Notes under the pieces: generated by a model
What the model saw: the letters and a program-made list of their open reading frames with translations, nothing else
What the model was told of the DNA's origin: nothing
Databases searched by the model: none
Position numbers and translations under genes: made by a program
NCBI GenBank assembly: GCA_963815355.1
Contig: CAWFGJ010000005.1
Span: forward strand, 124,001-188,000
DNA: 64,000 nucleotides
Source: JAPUEK01 sp963815355
GTDB lineage: Bacteria > Pseudomonadota > Alphaproteobacteria > Rhodobacterales > Rhodobacteraceae
Direction: 5' to 3'
Part shown: positions 17,944 through 26,222 of the stretch, in pieces
How positions within the stretch are numbered: position 1 is the stretch's first letter
How the letters are laid out: the number at the start of each line of letters is the position of its first letter

Positions 17944-19341
17944 ATGACCCCGACCCTGCGCAACCAAGATCTTTGGGAAATGGACCGGGCCCATGCGCTG
18001 CACCCTTGGGCCAATTTCGGGCCCTTTGAACGGGACGGCTCGCTGGTGATCACGCGGGGGCAGGGCTGTTATCTTTGGGATTCCGAAGGGCGGAAATACT
18101 TCGACGCCGTGGGCGGTATGTGGTGCACCAACATCGGTCTGGGGCGCAAGGAAATGGCCACCGCCATTGGTGAGCAAGCCGAAAAACTGGCCTTTGCCAA
18201 CTACTTCACCGACACCACCAACGACCCCGCCGCCCGCCTTGCCGCCAAACTGGCCGAACTTGCCCCGGGCGATCTGACCCGCGTGCACTTCACCACGGGC
18301 GGCTCTACCGCCGTCGATACTGCGGTGCGCATGGTCAGCTTTTACCACCACGCCCGCGGCAACCCCTTGAAAACCGACATCGTGGCGCGGGATCATTCCT
18401 ACCACGGCTCCACCTATCTGACCCAATCGGTCGGCAAACGCCCCGGCGATCAGATAGAGGAATTCCGCTACAAGACCGACGGCATTCACCACCTGTCTTG
18501 CCCCAACCCCTACCGTCGCCCCGACTGGATGACCGAGGCGCAGTTCTGCGATCACCTCATCGCAGAGTTTGAGGCGCTGATCGCCCGCGTCGGCGCCGAC
18601 CGCATCGGCGGCTTTATTGCCGAGCCGATCCAGGCCTCGGGCGGTATCATCGTGCCCCCCGACGGCTATCTGCGCCGCATGTGGGAAATCTGCCAGCGCC
18701 ACGAGATCCTGTTCATCGCGGATGAGGTGGTGACCGCCTTTGGCCGCATCGGCCACTGGTTCGCCAGCCTGTCCGAATTCGGCGTCCAGCCCGACATGAT
18801 CACCACCGCCAAGGGCCTGACCTCGGGCTATGTGCCCTTGGGCGCTCTGATCTTTTCCAAGCGCATCTGGGATGTGATGGCCGAAGGGGGCGGGCGGTGG
18901 TTCACCTCCGGCCTGACCTATTCGGGCCATCCGGTGTCCTGCGCCGCAGCCCTGAAGAACATAGAGATCATCGAGCGCGAAGACCTGCTGACCCATGCCC
19001 AGACCGTCGGCGCCTATTTTCAGTCCCGCCTGAAAGGGCTGGAAGATCTGCCGCTCGTGGGCAATGTGCGGGGCATGGGGCTGATGCTTTGCGTGGAAAA
19101 CGTCGCCAACAAGACCACCAAGGCGCCCTTGCCGGATACGGTCGGGGAAAGCAAACGCATCTCGGATGTGGCCGAAAGCCTCGGGCTGATGGTGCGCCCG
19201 ATCGGGCATCTCAACGTGATGTCGCCGCCCTTGACCCTGACCGAAGGCGATGTGGATTTCATCGCCGACACCCTGCGCGCCGCGATCACCCGCGTCACCG
19301 ATGATCTGGTGCGCGAAGGCCTGTGGCAGGATCGCGGCTGA
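17944..19341 (+). CDS. Class III PLP-dependent aminotransferase
   Basis: This fold-type I enzyme moves the amino group of an omega-amino acid or diamine to pyruvate or 2-oxoglutarate. The protein has 465 residues. The PLP-binding lysine is K290 in TTAKGLTSGY and the cofactor aspartate is D260 in ADEVVTAFG; GSTAVDTAVRM and HDHSYHG-like residues fit too. The ATG at 17944 (MTPTLRNQD) has TGGAG upstream; a frame 42 bases longer lacks a site. The agmatinase-like gene follows 237 bases later, so a diamine such as putrescine is a likely substrate (inference). Confidence 0.9.
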   Translation: MTPTLRNQDLWEMDRAHALHPWANFGPFERDGSLVITRGQGCYLWDSEGRKYFDAVGGMWCTNIGLGRKEMATAIGEQAEKLAFANYFTDTTNDPAARLAAKLAELAPGDLTRVHFTTGGSTAVDTAVRMVSFYHHARGNPLKTDIVARDHSYHGSTYLTQSVGKRPGDQIEEFRYKTDGIHHLSCPNPYRRPDWMTEAQFCDHLIAEFEALIARVGADRIGGFIAEPIQASGGIIVPPDGYLRRMWEICQRHEILFIADEVVTAFGRIGHWFASLSEFGVQPDMITTAKGLTSGYVPLGALIFSKRIWDVMAEGGGRWFTSGLTYSGHPVSCAAALKNIEIIEREDLLTHAQTVGAYFQSRLKGLEDLPLVGNVRGMGLMLCVENVANKTTKAPLPDTVGESKRISDVAESLGLMVRPIGHLNVMSPPLTLTEGDVDFIADTLRAAITRVTDDLVREGLWQDRG

Positions 19342-19578
19342 TTCGCCGCGCAAAGGTTAACGCGGCTTGGGGCAGGCGGGCGATACCCGTGCAGGAAGAC
19401 AAAAAGAAGATTGCAGGAAGACGGAATAAAGATCGGCATTTTTCAGTGAATTCAGGCTATTAGCCCTGCGTTCGCAACCCATGCCTTGACAACCACCGCC
19501 CCCTCCTGTCCCTTCACCCAACCGGATCCGCGGCGTCTCCGGGCCAGAACGACCCCGCGTTTTCCCGATGAGTTCCCC

Positions 19579-20544
19579 ATGGCCCTAGAAGACGCCAAAA
19601 CCCAAGTCGACACCGCTTTCACCCGCAAGACCCAACGCGGTCTGGCGTTTGAGAATGCCTTTGGCGGTGCCACCTCATTCCTGCGCCGCAGCTATACCAA
19701 AGACCTGACCGGGGTGGATCTGGCCATCACCGGCGTGCCCTTTGATCAGGCCGTCACCCACCGCCCCGGCACCCGTTTCGGCCCCCGCGCGATCCGCGAG
19801 GCGTCCTGCCTTCAGCCCTATGATCCGCCCTATGGCTGGCCGACCAATCCACTTGAGGAAATGAACGTAATTGATTACGGCGATTGCGCTTTTGACTATG
19901 CCAAGGTGTCGGATTTCCCCGAAACACTGACCGCGCATATTGCCAAAATCCTGAAATCCGGCGCGGGAACGGTGACCTTGGGCGGGGATCACTACATCAC
20001 CTATCCGATCCTCAAGGCCTACGCGGAAAAGTATGGCCCATTGGGTGTGATCCACTTTGACGCCCATTCCGACCTCTGGCCCGACGATGATCTGACCCGT
20101 ATCGACCACGGCACCATGTTGTATAAGGCGGTGAAAACCGGGCTGGTGGACCCCAAACGCTCGGTCCAGATCGGCATTCGCACCGTGACCGAAGACTACC
20201 TCGGCGTCCACGTGATCGACGCACGTGAGGTGCACGAAAAGGGCTGCGCGGCGGCGGTAGCCAAAGCCAAGGATATTGTTGGCAATTCAGCGACTTATGT
20301 GACGTTTGACATCGACGCTTTGGACCCGTCCGTGGCCCCCGGCACCGGCACGCCGGTCTGGGGCGGGCTGCATTCGTGGCAGGCGGCGGCGATGCTGCGC
20401 GATCTGGCGGGAATCAACATGGTCGGCGGCGATATCGTTGAGGTCTCTCCCCCCTACGACACCACCGGCGCCACCGCGATTGCCGGGGCGCATGTGGCCT
20501 ACGAACTGATCTGCCTCTATCATTGGGCAAAGACCCAAAGGTAA
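19579..20544 (+). CDS. speB: Agmatinase/ureohydrolase family
   Basis: The enzyme hydrolyses agmatine to putrescine and urea using two manganese ions. The protein has 321 residues. Metal-ligand motifs are complete: GGDH near residue 134, DAHSD near 160 and DIDALDP near 244, with EVSPPYD close to the C-terminus. I chose the ATG at 19579 (MALEDAKTQ); the frame stays open for 93 bases upstream but that part is Pro/Arg-rich and not family-like. Guanidino-acid ureohydrolases share the fold, so agmatine is likely but not proven. It fits with the aminotransferase upstream in polyamine metabolism. Confidence 0.88.
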   Translation: MALEDAKTQVDTAFTRKTQRGLAFENAFGGATSFLRRSYTKDLTGVDLAITGVPFDQAVTHRPGTRFGPRAIREASCLQPYDPPYGWPTNPLEEMNVIDYGDCAFDYAKVSDFPETLTAHIAKILKSGAGTVTLGGDHYITYPILKAYAEKYGPLGVIHFDAHSDLWPDDDLTRIDHGTMLYKAVKTGLVDPKRSVQIGIRTVTEDYLGVHVIDAREVHEKGCAAAVAKAKDIVGNSATYVTFDIDALDPSVAPGTGTPVWGGLHSWQAAAMLRDLAGINMVGGDIVEVSPPYDTTGATAIAGAHVAYELICLYHWAKTQR

Positions 20545-20554
20545 TGGTATTTCA

Positions 20555-21037
20555 ATGAGATGGACGTTTCTTTTTGCGCTCCTGCTGATAGCGGGCGGGG
20601 CGGGCTATATCCGGCTCGCCCCGTCTGACCCCGCAGTTTGGCATCTGGACCCGCTGGTCACCCTAGCGGGCCAACCGCCCTTGGCCGAGGGCCAGATAAC
20701 CAAGGTTCCCCAAGGGGCCGCGGTCAGTCTGTTGTCTTCGGAGCCCGCCCAAGACCTGCTGACACGGCTGGAGGCGATTGTGCTTGCGGACCCGCAAAGC
20801 CAACGGCTGGCAGGCTCGGCGCAAGAGGGGCGGATCACCTGGGTAAGTCGTTCCAAGGTATGGGGTTTTCCGGATTATACCACGGCACAAACCACCACGG
20901 ACCAAGGCCAGACGCGGCTGACCCTGCACGCCCGCCAACGCTTTGGCCGCGATGATTTCGGCGTCAATGCGGCGCGGCTACGGGCGTGGCTTGGGGCGCT
21001 TGCGCTGACAGCCGCAGCCGCCCGTCCTGCCCCTTGA
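20555..21037 (+). CDS. DUF1499 family protein
   Basis: The product is 160 residues with an N-terminal membrane segment (residues 4-19) or uncleaved signal. The DUF1499 hallmark segments are VSRSKVWGFPDYTT near residue 96-109 and RFGRDDFGVNAARLRAWL near 129-146. Function is unknown. It starts 11 bases after the agmatinase gene and is followed by prfA after 32 bases, all on the plus strand. Confidence 0.85.
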   Translation: MRWTFLFALLLIAGGAGYIRLAPSDPAVWHLDPLVTLAGQPPLAEGQITKVPQGAAVSLLSSEPAQDLLTRLEAIVLADPQSQRLAGSAQEGRITWVSRSKVWGFPDYTTAQTTTDQGQTRLTLHARQRFGRDDFGVNAARLRAWLGALALTAAAARPAP

Positions 21038-21068
21038 CCAAGCCCCCCCCATCAGCCAAACCCGCGCC

Positions 21069-22124
21069 ATGGTTCCATTGGATAAACTTGCCCAGATCAC
21101 CCAGCGTTTCGAGTTTCTCGAAGCCCGGCTGAACGCTGGCGCCACCCCGGGGGAAATCGCGACCCTATCGCGCGAATACTCTGATCTGAAGCCCGTCGCG
21201 GACGAGGTGGCCGCCTATCGCCAGTCGCTCACCGATCTTGCCGAGGCCGAGGCGATGCTGTCCGATCCCGAAATGAAACCGCTGGCCGAGGAAGAAATCC
21301 CCCGCCTTCGCGCGAAAATTCCCGAAATGGAACAAAGGCTTCGGCTTGCTCTTTTGCCCAAAGATGCCGCCGATGCCCGCCCCGCGATCCTTGAAATCCG
21401 CCCCGGAACCGGGGGCGATGAGGCCGCGCTGTTCGCCGCCGACCTTTTGCGGATGTATCAACGCTTTTGCGAGGGCCAAGGCTGGACCTTCGAAATCCTT
21501 GAACAACAAGACAGCGATCTTGGCGGGATCAAAGAGGTCTCTGCCCATATCTCCGGCGAAGGGGTCTTCGCCAAGCTGAAGTTCGAATCAGGCGTGCACC
21601 GTGTTCAGCGCGTCCCCGAAACCGAGGCGCAGGGCCGCATTCACACCTCCGCCGCCACCGTCGCCGTCTTGCCCGAGGCTGAAGAGGTTGAGATGCACAT
21701 CCCGGCCTCGGATATCCGCATCGACACGATGCGCGCCTCTGGCGCTGGTGGGCAGCACGTCAACACCACCAATTCTGCCGTGCGGATCACCCACTTGCCG
21801 ACCGGAATGATCGTAACCTCGGCGCAGAAATCCCAGCACCGCAACCGCGAGATGGCGATGCAGGTGTTGCGCGCCCGGCTTTATGACCTTGAGCGCGCCC
21901 GCGTCGATGATGCCCGCGCCGCCGACCGTAAGGCGCAGGTTGGCTCTGGTGATCGCTCAGAGCGGATCCGCACCTATAACTTCCCCCAAGGCCGGATGAC
22001 CGACCACCGCATCAATCTGACGCTCTATTCGCTGGACCGGATCATGGCGGGCGACATCAAGGAGGTGGTCGATGCTTTGGTGGCGCATGATCAGGCCACC
22101 AAGCTGACCGAGATGGAGCAATGA
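21069..22124 (+). CDS. prfA: Peptide chain release factor 1
   Basis: It ends translation at UAA and UAG. The protein has 351 residues, normal for RF1. The GGQ motif is at 227-229 (GAGGQHVNTTNSAV). The stop-codon reading loop shows PET at 183-185, fitting the PxT rule of RF1 rather than the SPF of RF2. Its stop overlaps the prmC start by four bases (ATGA). That order is conserved in bacteria because PrmC methylates the GGQ glutamine of release factors. Confidence 0.97.
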   Translation: MVPLDKLAQITQRFEFLEARLNAGATPGEIATLSREYSDLKPVADEVAAYRQSLTDLAEAEAMLSDPEMKPLAEEEIPRLRAKIPEMEQRLRLALLPKDAADARPAILEIRPGTGGDEAALFAADLLRMYQRFCEGQGWTFEILEQQDSDLGGIKEVSAHISGEGVFAKLKFESGVHRVQRVPETEAQGRIHTSAATVAVLPEAEEVEMHIPASDIRIDTMRASGAGGQHVNTTNSAVRITHLPTGMIVTSAQKSQHRNREMAMQVLRARLYDLERARVDDARAADRKAQVGSGDRSERIRTYNFPQGRMTDHRINLTLYSLDRIMAGDIKEVVDALVAHDQATKLTEMEQ

Positions 22125-22978
22125 CCGGCAATGAGGCCCTGCGCGCTGCTTTGCCGCAACTGGCCGCTGCCGGAATCGAAGGACCGGCCAATGACGCCCG
22201 CCACCTTCTGGCCCATGCCCTTGGCCTGCCGCTGGACCGCTTGACCCTGCATCTGGCCGACCCGTTGACCGAACTGCAAAGGGCCGCGTTCGACCAATCC
22301 GTAGCGGCAAGGGCCCGCCGCCAACCCGTGGCCCAGATCACGGGCCAGCGACTCTTTTGGGGGCGCTGGTTTCAAGTCACGCAAGACACACTCGACCCGC
22401 GCCCCGATACCGAGCCGCTGATCGCGGCAGCGCTGGAGCGGCCCTTTCTGAAGATGCTGGATCTGGGCACCGGCACCGGATGTATCCTGTTGTCTTGCCT
22501 CGCTGAAATGCCAATGGCGCAAGGGCTCGGCACCGATCTGTCGCCAGCGGCCCTTTCGGTCGCGCGAACCAACGCCACCAGCCTCGGCCTGTCCAGCCGC
22601 GCACGGTTTCTCGCCTCGGACTGGTTCAGCGAGGTGCAGGGCCGGTATGACCTGATCACCTCCAATCCGCCCTATATTGCGGCCGATGAGATGGCCACTC
22701 TCGCGCCCGAAGTCCGCGACTGGGAGCCGCATCTGGCCCTGACTCCCGGCGGTGACGGGCTGGACGCCTACCGTGCAATTGCGCGCGGGGCCGGGGCGCG
22801 GCTGATGGCTGGCGGGCGGCTGTTGCTGGAAATCGGCCCGACCCAAGGGGCTGCGGTAACGGCCCTGCTTGTCGCGCAAGGCTTCGTCAATCCGCGGGTT
22901 TTGCCCGACATGGATGGCCGCGACCGGGTGGTTCTTGCGGTCAAGGCGGGCGATCCCGACCATTGCGGCGCGGCATAA
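22121..22978 (+). CDS. prmC: Release factor glutamine methyltransferase
   Basis: It methylates the GGQ glutamine of RF1 and RF2 with S-adenosylmethionine. The protein has 285 residues. The SAM-binding motif DLGTGTG is at 114-120 and the catalytic NPPY at 182-185, with PEVRDWEPHLAL after it, all hallmarks of PrmC/HemK. It overlaps the prfA stop by four bases, so the two are translationally coupled. Confidence 0.96.
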   Translation: MTGNEALRAALPQLAAAGIEGPANDARHLLAHALGLPLDRLTLHLADPLTELQRAAFDQSVAARARRQPVAQITGQRLFWGRWFQVTQDTLDPRPDTEPLIAAALERPFLKMLDLGTGTGCILLSCLAEMPMAQGLGTDLSPAALSVARTNATSLGLSSRARFLASDWFSEVQGRYDLITSNPPYIAADEMATLAPEVRDWEPHLALTPGGDGLDAYRAIARGAGARLMAGGRLLLEIGPTQGAAVTALLVAQGFVNPRVLPDMDGRDRVVLAVKAGDPDHCGAA

Positions 22979-23168
22979 TCTGCGCACAACACCTGCTATC
23001 GGGAAGAAATCCCTTGTCAGCCCGCCCCGGCTGTGATTAATCCAAAAGGCGCGTGGGGCAGGGCTATCGCCCCCCCATCTGCACCATGCCATTCACCGCT
23101 CGCTTTTTAGTTCGCGCCGCAGGCGCAAGCAGCAGGTCAAAGCCAGTTCATCTGGATCAAAGGACAAG

Positions 23169-24335
23169 ATGCGCTCTTCCAAGTCCCGCTCGCGTTCAAA
23201 AACGAACCGCCCGCGCACTCTCGGCAATATCATCAACCGTGTCTTCGACAGCTCCGGCCCCGAAGGCAAGGTGCGCGGCACGCCGCAGCAGATTATCGAG
23301 AAATATCAAATGCTCGCCCGTGATGCCCAGTTGTCTAACGACCGGGTTGCGGCCGAGAACTTCCTGCAACATGCCGAGCATTACACCCGGCTTCTGGCCG
23401 AGGCGACGCGTGAAATGGCGGCGGAGCAGGATGCCCGCCAACAGTTCCAGCAAAACAGCCCCTCAGGTCAGGGCAATGGCCAAAACGGTGGCAACCAAGG
23501 CGGAAATGGCCAAGGTGGCTATGGGCAGGGCGGCAACAATCAGAACCGGGATCGCCAGCAAGGCGACTATCGGCCTGAACGGTCAGACTATCGCTCTGAT
23601 CGCAATGACGCGTCAGATAGCGACCAGCCCTATGGCTCGGGCTTTTCGGTCGTGAACGAGGATGAGCAACCTGCTTTGGTTGATCTGCCCGAATCCGGCC
23701 AGAACCAGCAGCGTCGCGACGAACCCCGCCGGGACGATGGTCGCAACGACCAGCCCCGTAACGACCAGCCGCGCAACAACCAGAACCGCCGCCAGGACAA
23801 TCGCCCACGGGATGAGCGCCCCCGTGATGAGCGTCCTCGTGACGAGCGTCCTCAGGAAAATAGGTCTCAGGAAAATCGCCCGCGCGAAGACCGGCAGCAG
23901 GATAATCGTCCCCGTGACGAGCGTCCCCGTGACGAGCGCCCGCGCGATCAGCCGCGCGCGCCACGTCACGAAAACCGGCAAGGCGACCGCATGGTTGAGC
24001 AACCCGCCGTAGCGGATGCCCCGCACGCCGAAGCCCCCGTGCCGAAGCCCCCCGGCCGAGCGCCCGTGCCGAAGCCCCACGGAGTGAGCCGCCGCGGTTT
24101 GAATCGCCCGCAGCCCTTGTTGCGCAAGTGGAACAAGCTGCTGCCGCACCAAAGCCGCGCTCGCCGAAAGCGGCCGCAAAAGCGGATAGTGCCGGCGCAG
24201 AGGCCCCCAAGCCCCGCGTGGTCCGGCCGCGTAAAAAGCCCGAGGCGGAACTGGATCTGGGCCGACCCGGACCGATCCCGACCGACACGGCAGAATAACA
24301 AAAAGGCCCGCGCACGCCGCGGGCCTTTTGCTTAA
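23169..24335 (+). CDS. DUF4167 domain protein with a frameshifted C-terminus
   Basis: Residues 1-80 form the conserved DUF4167 domain (RTLGNIINRVFDSSGPEGKVRGT). After it come a Gly/Asn/Gln-rich stretch and Arg/Asp/Glu/Pro repeats near 210-260, a basic, disordered region that may bind RNA or DNA (inference). The frame as written runs into the hairpin terminator and ends at 24335 with an atypical tail. Adding one C to the C run at 24034-24038 restores a natural end: PRAEAPRPSAR, then APKPRVVRPRKKPEAELDLG, stopping at 24296-24298 just before the terminator. The ribosome site AAAGGACAAG precedes the ATG. Function unknown. Confidence 0.85.
   Translation: MRSSKSRSRSKTNRPRTLGNIINRVFDSSGPEGKVRGTPQQIIEKYQMLARDAQLSNDRVAAENFLQHAEHYTRLLAEATREMAAEQDARQQFQQNSPSGQGNGQNGGNQGGNGQGGYGQGGNNQNRDRQQGDYRPERSDYRSDRNDASDSDQPYGSGFSVVNEDEQPALVDLPESGQNQQRRDEPRRDDGRNDQPRNDQPRNNQNRRQDNRPRDERPRDERPRDERPQENRSQENRPREDRQQDNRPRDERPRDERPRDQPRAPRHENRQGDRMVEQPAVADAPHAEAPVPKPPGRAPVPKPHGVSRRGLNRPQPLLRKWNKLLPHQSRARRKRPQKRIVPAQRPPSPAWSGRVKSPRRNWIWADPDRSRPTRQNNKKARARRGPFA
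23800..23955 (+). repeat. Short tandem repeats inside the DUF4167 gene
   Basis: Imperfect 15-base units of the type CGTGACGAGCGTCCC are repeated along this stretch, coding for RPRDE and variants (RPQEN, RSQEN, RQQDN). It is coding and not a mobile element. The repeats are probably unstable in length. Confidence 0.7.
24301..24329 (+). terminator. Terminator after the DUF4167 gene
   Basis: A perfect 12-bp stem, AAAAGGCCCGCG at 24301-24312 with CGCGGGCCTTTT at 24318-24329, has a 5-base loop. It begins two bases past the corrected stop at 24298, which supports that stop as the true one. It can also serve rsmA from the other strand. Confidence 0.88.
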
Positions 24336-24350
24336 CCCCCGACGTTTTGC

Positions 24351-25190
24351 TTAGCCCTTCACGATACGGGCCAAGGCGCAGAATTGCTCAAGTGAGATTT
24401 CTTCGGCCCGCGCGGTCGGCTCGATGCCGGCCTCCACCAGTTGCGCTTCGATGTTGGGGCCGATGCCTTTCAGGCTGGACCGCAGCATCTTGCGCCTCTG
24501 GTTGAACCCCATCGCGGTGATCCGGTTCAAGACGGCCCCATCCGCAGAAAATCGCGGCGCAGGCAGGCGCGTCAAATGAACAACCGCCGAATGCACCTTG
24601 GGGGCAGGGGTAAAGGCCTCTGGCGGCAAATGCATGACGATCTTGGCATCACAGCGCCATTGCACCAACAGGGCCAGCCGCCCATAGTGATCGGTGCGTG
24701 GCTTGGCCACAATGCGCTCGGCCACTTCCTTTTGGAACATCAGCGTCAGGCTTTCCCAAAACGGCGGCCAGACCGCCGGGGTCAACCAGCGGATCAGCAA
24801 TTCCGTGCCGACGTTGTAGGGCAGGTTGGCGATGACACGGATCGGTGGGGTCAGGTGGTTAAGCACTTCAACCTCCATCGCGTCGCCGATGATGACGTCC
24901 AGCCGCCCCGGGTGCGCCTGCGAAATCTCGGTCAGGGCGGGCAGGCAGCGCGGGTCTTTTTCGACCGCCAACACATGCCGCGCCCCTTCCGCCAACAAGC
25001 CCCGCGTCAAACCGCCGGGGCCTGGCCCAACCTCAAGGACATCACAGGCCGACAGATCCCCCGCCATCCGGGCGATTTTGGCCGTCAGGTTCAGGTCGAG
25101 CAGAAAGTTCTGCCCCAGCTGCTTTTTTGCCACCAGATCATGCGCCCGGATCACCTCGCGCAGCGGCGGCAACCCATCAATCGTGCCCAC
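24351..25190 (-). CDS. rsmA: 16S rRNA dimethyladenosine transferase RsmA (KsgA)
   Basis: It dimethylates two adjacent adenosines near the 3' end of 16S rRNA late in small-subunit assembly. The SAM site is VLEVGPGPGGLTRGL and the catalytic NLPYNVG follows; QLGQNFLLDL near the start and AFNQRRKMLR-like GFNQRRKMLR near the C-terminus are family hallmarks. I prefer the GTG at 25190 (VGTIDGLPPLREVI, with GGAAAGG upstream), giving 279 residues. An ATG at 25235 would add 15 residues but has no ribosome site. It follows pdxA by a short gap. Confidence 0.93.
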   Translation of the reverse strand: MGTIDGLPPLREVIRAHDLVAKKQLGQNFLLDLNLTAKIARMAGDLSACDVLEVGPGPGGLTRGLLAEGARHVLAVEKDPRCLPALTEISQAHPGRLDVIIGDAMEVEVLNHLTPPIRVIANLPYNVGTELLIRWLTPAVWPPFWESLTLMFQKEVAERIVAKPRTDHYGRLALLVQWRCDAKIVMHLPPEAFTPAPKVHSAVVHLTRLPAPRFSADGAVLNRITAMGFNQRRKMLRSSLKGIGPNIEAQLVEAGIEPTARAEEISLEQFCALARIVKG

Positions 25191-25244
25191 AGAGAAGCCC
25201 TTTCCAATTGGCGTGAACGCATGGCAAGCGGGCAAAAGCCCCGC

Positions 25245-26222
25245 TCATCCAAGCCGAGCCGCCGCCATTTTTGCCGCCATCCTGAGCGCTGCCACCAGAC
25301 TGTCCGGCCGCGCAATGCCCTTGCCCGCGATATCACAGGCGGTGCCGTGATCTGGGGAGGTCCGCACAAAAGGCAGGCCTAGGGTCACGTTGACCCCCCC
25401 ATCGAAATCCAACGTCTTGATCGGGATCAGCGCCTGATCGTGATACATGCACACCGCCGCATCATAGCCCGCCCGCGCGCGCGCATGAAACATCGTGTCG
25501 GCGGACAGCGGGCCCAGCAGGTCCATCCCTTCGGCGCGCAACAGGTCCAACACCGGAGTGATCAGGGCGATCTCTTCGCCGCCCATCGTGCCACCCTCAC
25601 CGGCATGGGGGTTCAACCCCGCGACGGCGATCCGGGGGCGGGTCAGACCGAAGTCGCGGCGCAAACCGGCATGGGTGATGCGCAGCGTGGCTTCCAGCAA
25701 ATCCGCCGTCAGCGCCTGTGGCACTTCGGCAATCGGCAGGTGAATGGTGGTCGGCACCACCCGCAAGCTGTCGCAGGCAAGCATCATGACCACGCGGTCC
25801 ACGCCCGCCAGTGCTGCCAGAAACTCCGTATGGCCGGGGTAGGCGAAATCCGCCCCGTCCTTGAGTGCCTTCTTGTGGATCGGGGCCGTGCAAACTGCCG
25901 AAGCCTCACCCGACTGCACCAGCGCCACCGCCCGTTTGATCACTGCAATCACCGACGCGGCATTTTCGGGCGCAGGATGGCCCGGCACATTCGGTGCGGC
26001 AAAGCGGTGCGGCAAGACGGCCAGCCGATGCTCCGGCACCGACAGAGCCTCCATAGGCGTTGAAATTTCGGCAATCTCCGTGCCGGCGGGCAAATGCGAC
26101 GGGTCGCCGATCCAGAAGAAAGGCACCTCCGAGCGGAGCAACAGACGCGCCGCAACGGCCAGTTCGGGGCCCACCCCCGCCGGTTCGCCGCAGGTCAGCG
26201 CGATTGGGGCGCGCATGCTCAC
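25245..26222 (-). CDS. pdxA: 4-hydroxythreonine-4-phosphate dehydrogenase
   Basis: It oxidises 4-phosphohydroxy-L-threonine in the DXP-dependent pyridoxal phosphate pathway. The product is 325 residues. Metal and substrate motifs include TCGEPAGVGPE near the start, the PGHTEFLA histidine, LNPHAGEGG, MYHDQALIPIK and TSPDHGTA. The GTG at 26222 overlaps the surA stop (GTGA), fitting translational coupling; an ATG at 26216 is also in frame. The surA-pdxA-rsmA order is a conserved linkage in proteobacteria. Confidence 0.95.
   Translation of the reverse strand: MSMRAPIALTCGEPAGVGPELAVAARLLLRSEVPFFWIGDPSHLPAGTEIAEISTPMEALSVPEHRLAVLPHRFAAPNVPGHPAPENAASVIAVIKRAVALVQSGEASAVCTAPIHKKALKDGADFAYPGHTEFLAALAGVDRVVMMLACDSLRVVPTTIHLPIAEVPQALTADLLEATLRITHAGLRRDFGLTRPRIAVAGLNPHAGEGGTMGGEEIALITPVLDLLRAEGMDLLGPLSADTMFHARARAGYDAAVCMYHDQALIPIKTLDFDGGVNVTLGLPFVRTSPDHGTACDIAGKGIARPDSLVAALRMAAKMAAARLG

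Noticed and set aside
17875..19353. Minus-strand open frame of 492 codons opposite the aminotransferase
   Set aside because: It mirrors a well-supported PLP enzyme gene and its Gly/His-rich sequence has no family resemblance.
19390..19422. Direct repeat TGCAGGAAGAC, two copies 22 bases apart
   Set aside because: Only two copies in an A/G-rich stretch before the agmatinase gene, with no symmetry or known motif.
23800..23955. Regular repeats that could suggest a CRISPR array
   Set aside because: The units are contiguous, in frame, without spacers, and code for RPRDE repeats in the DUF4167 protein.
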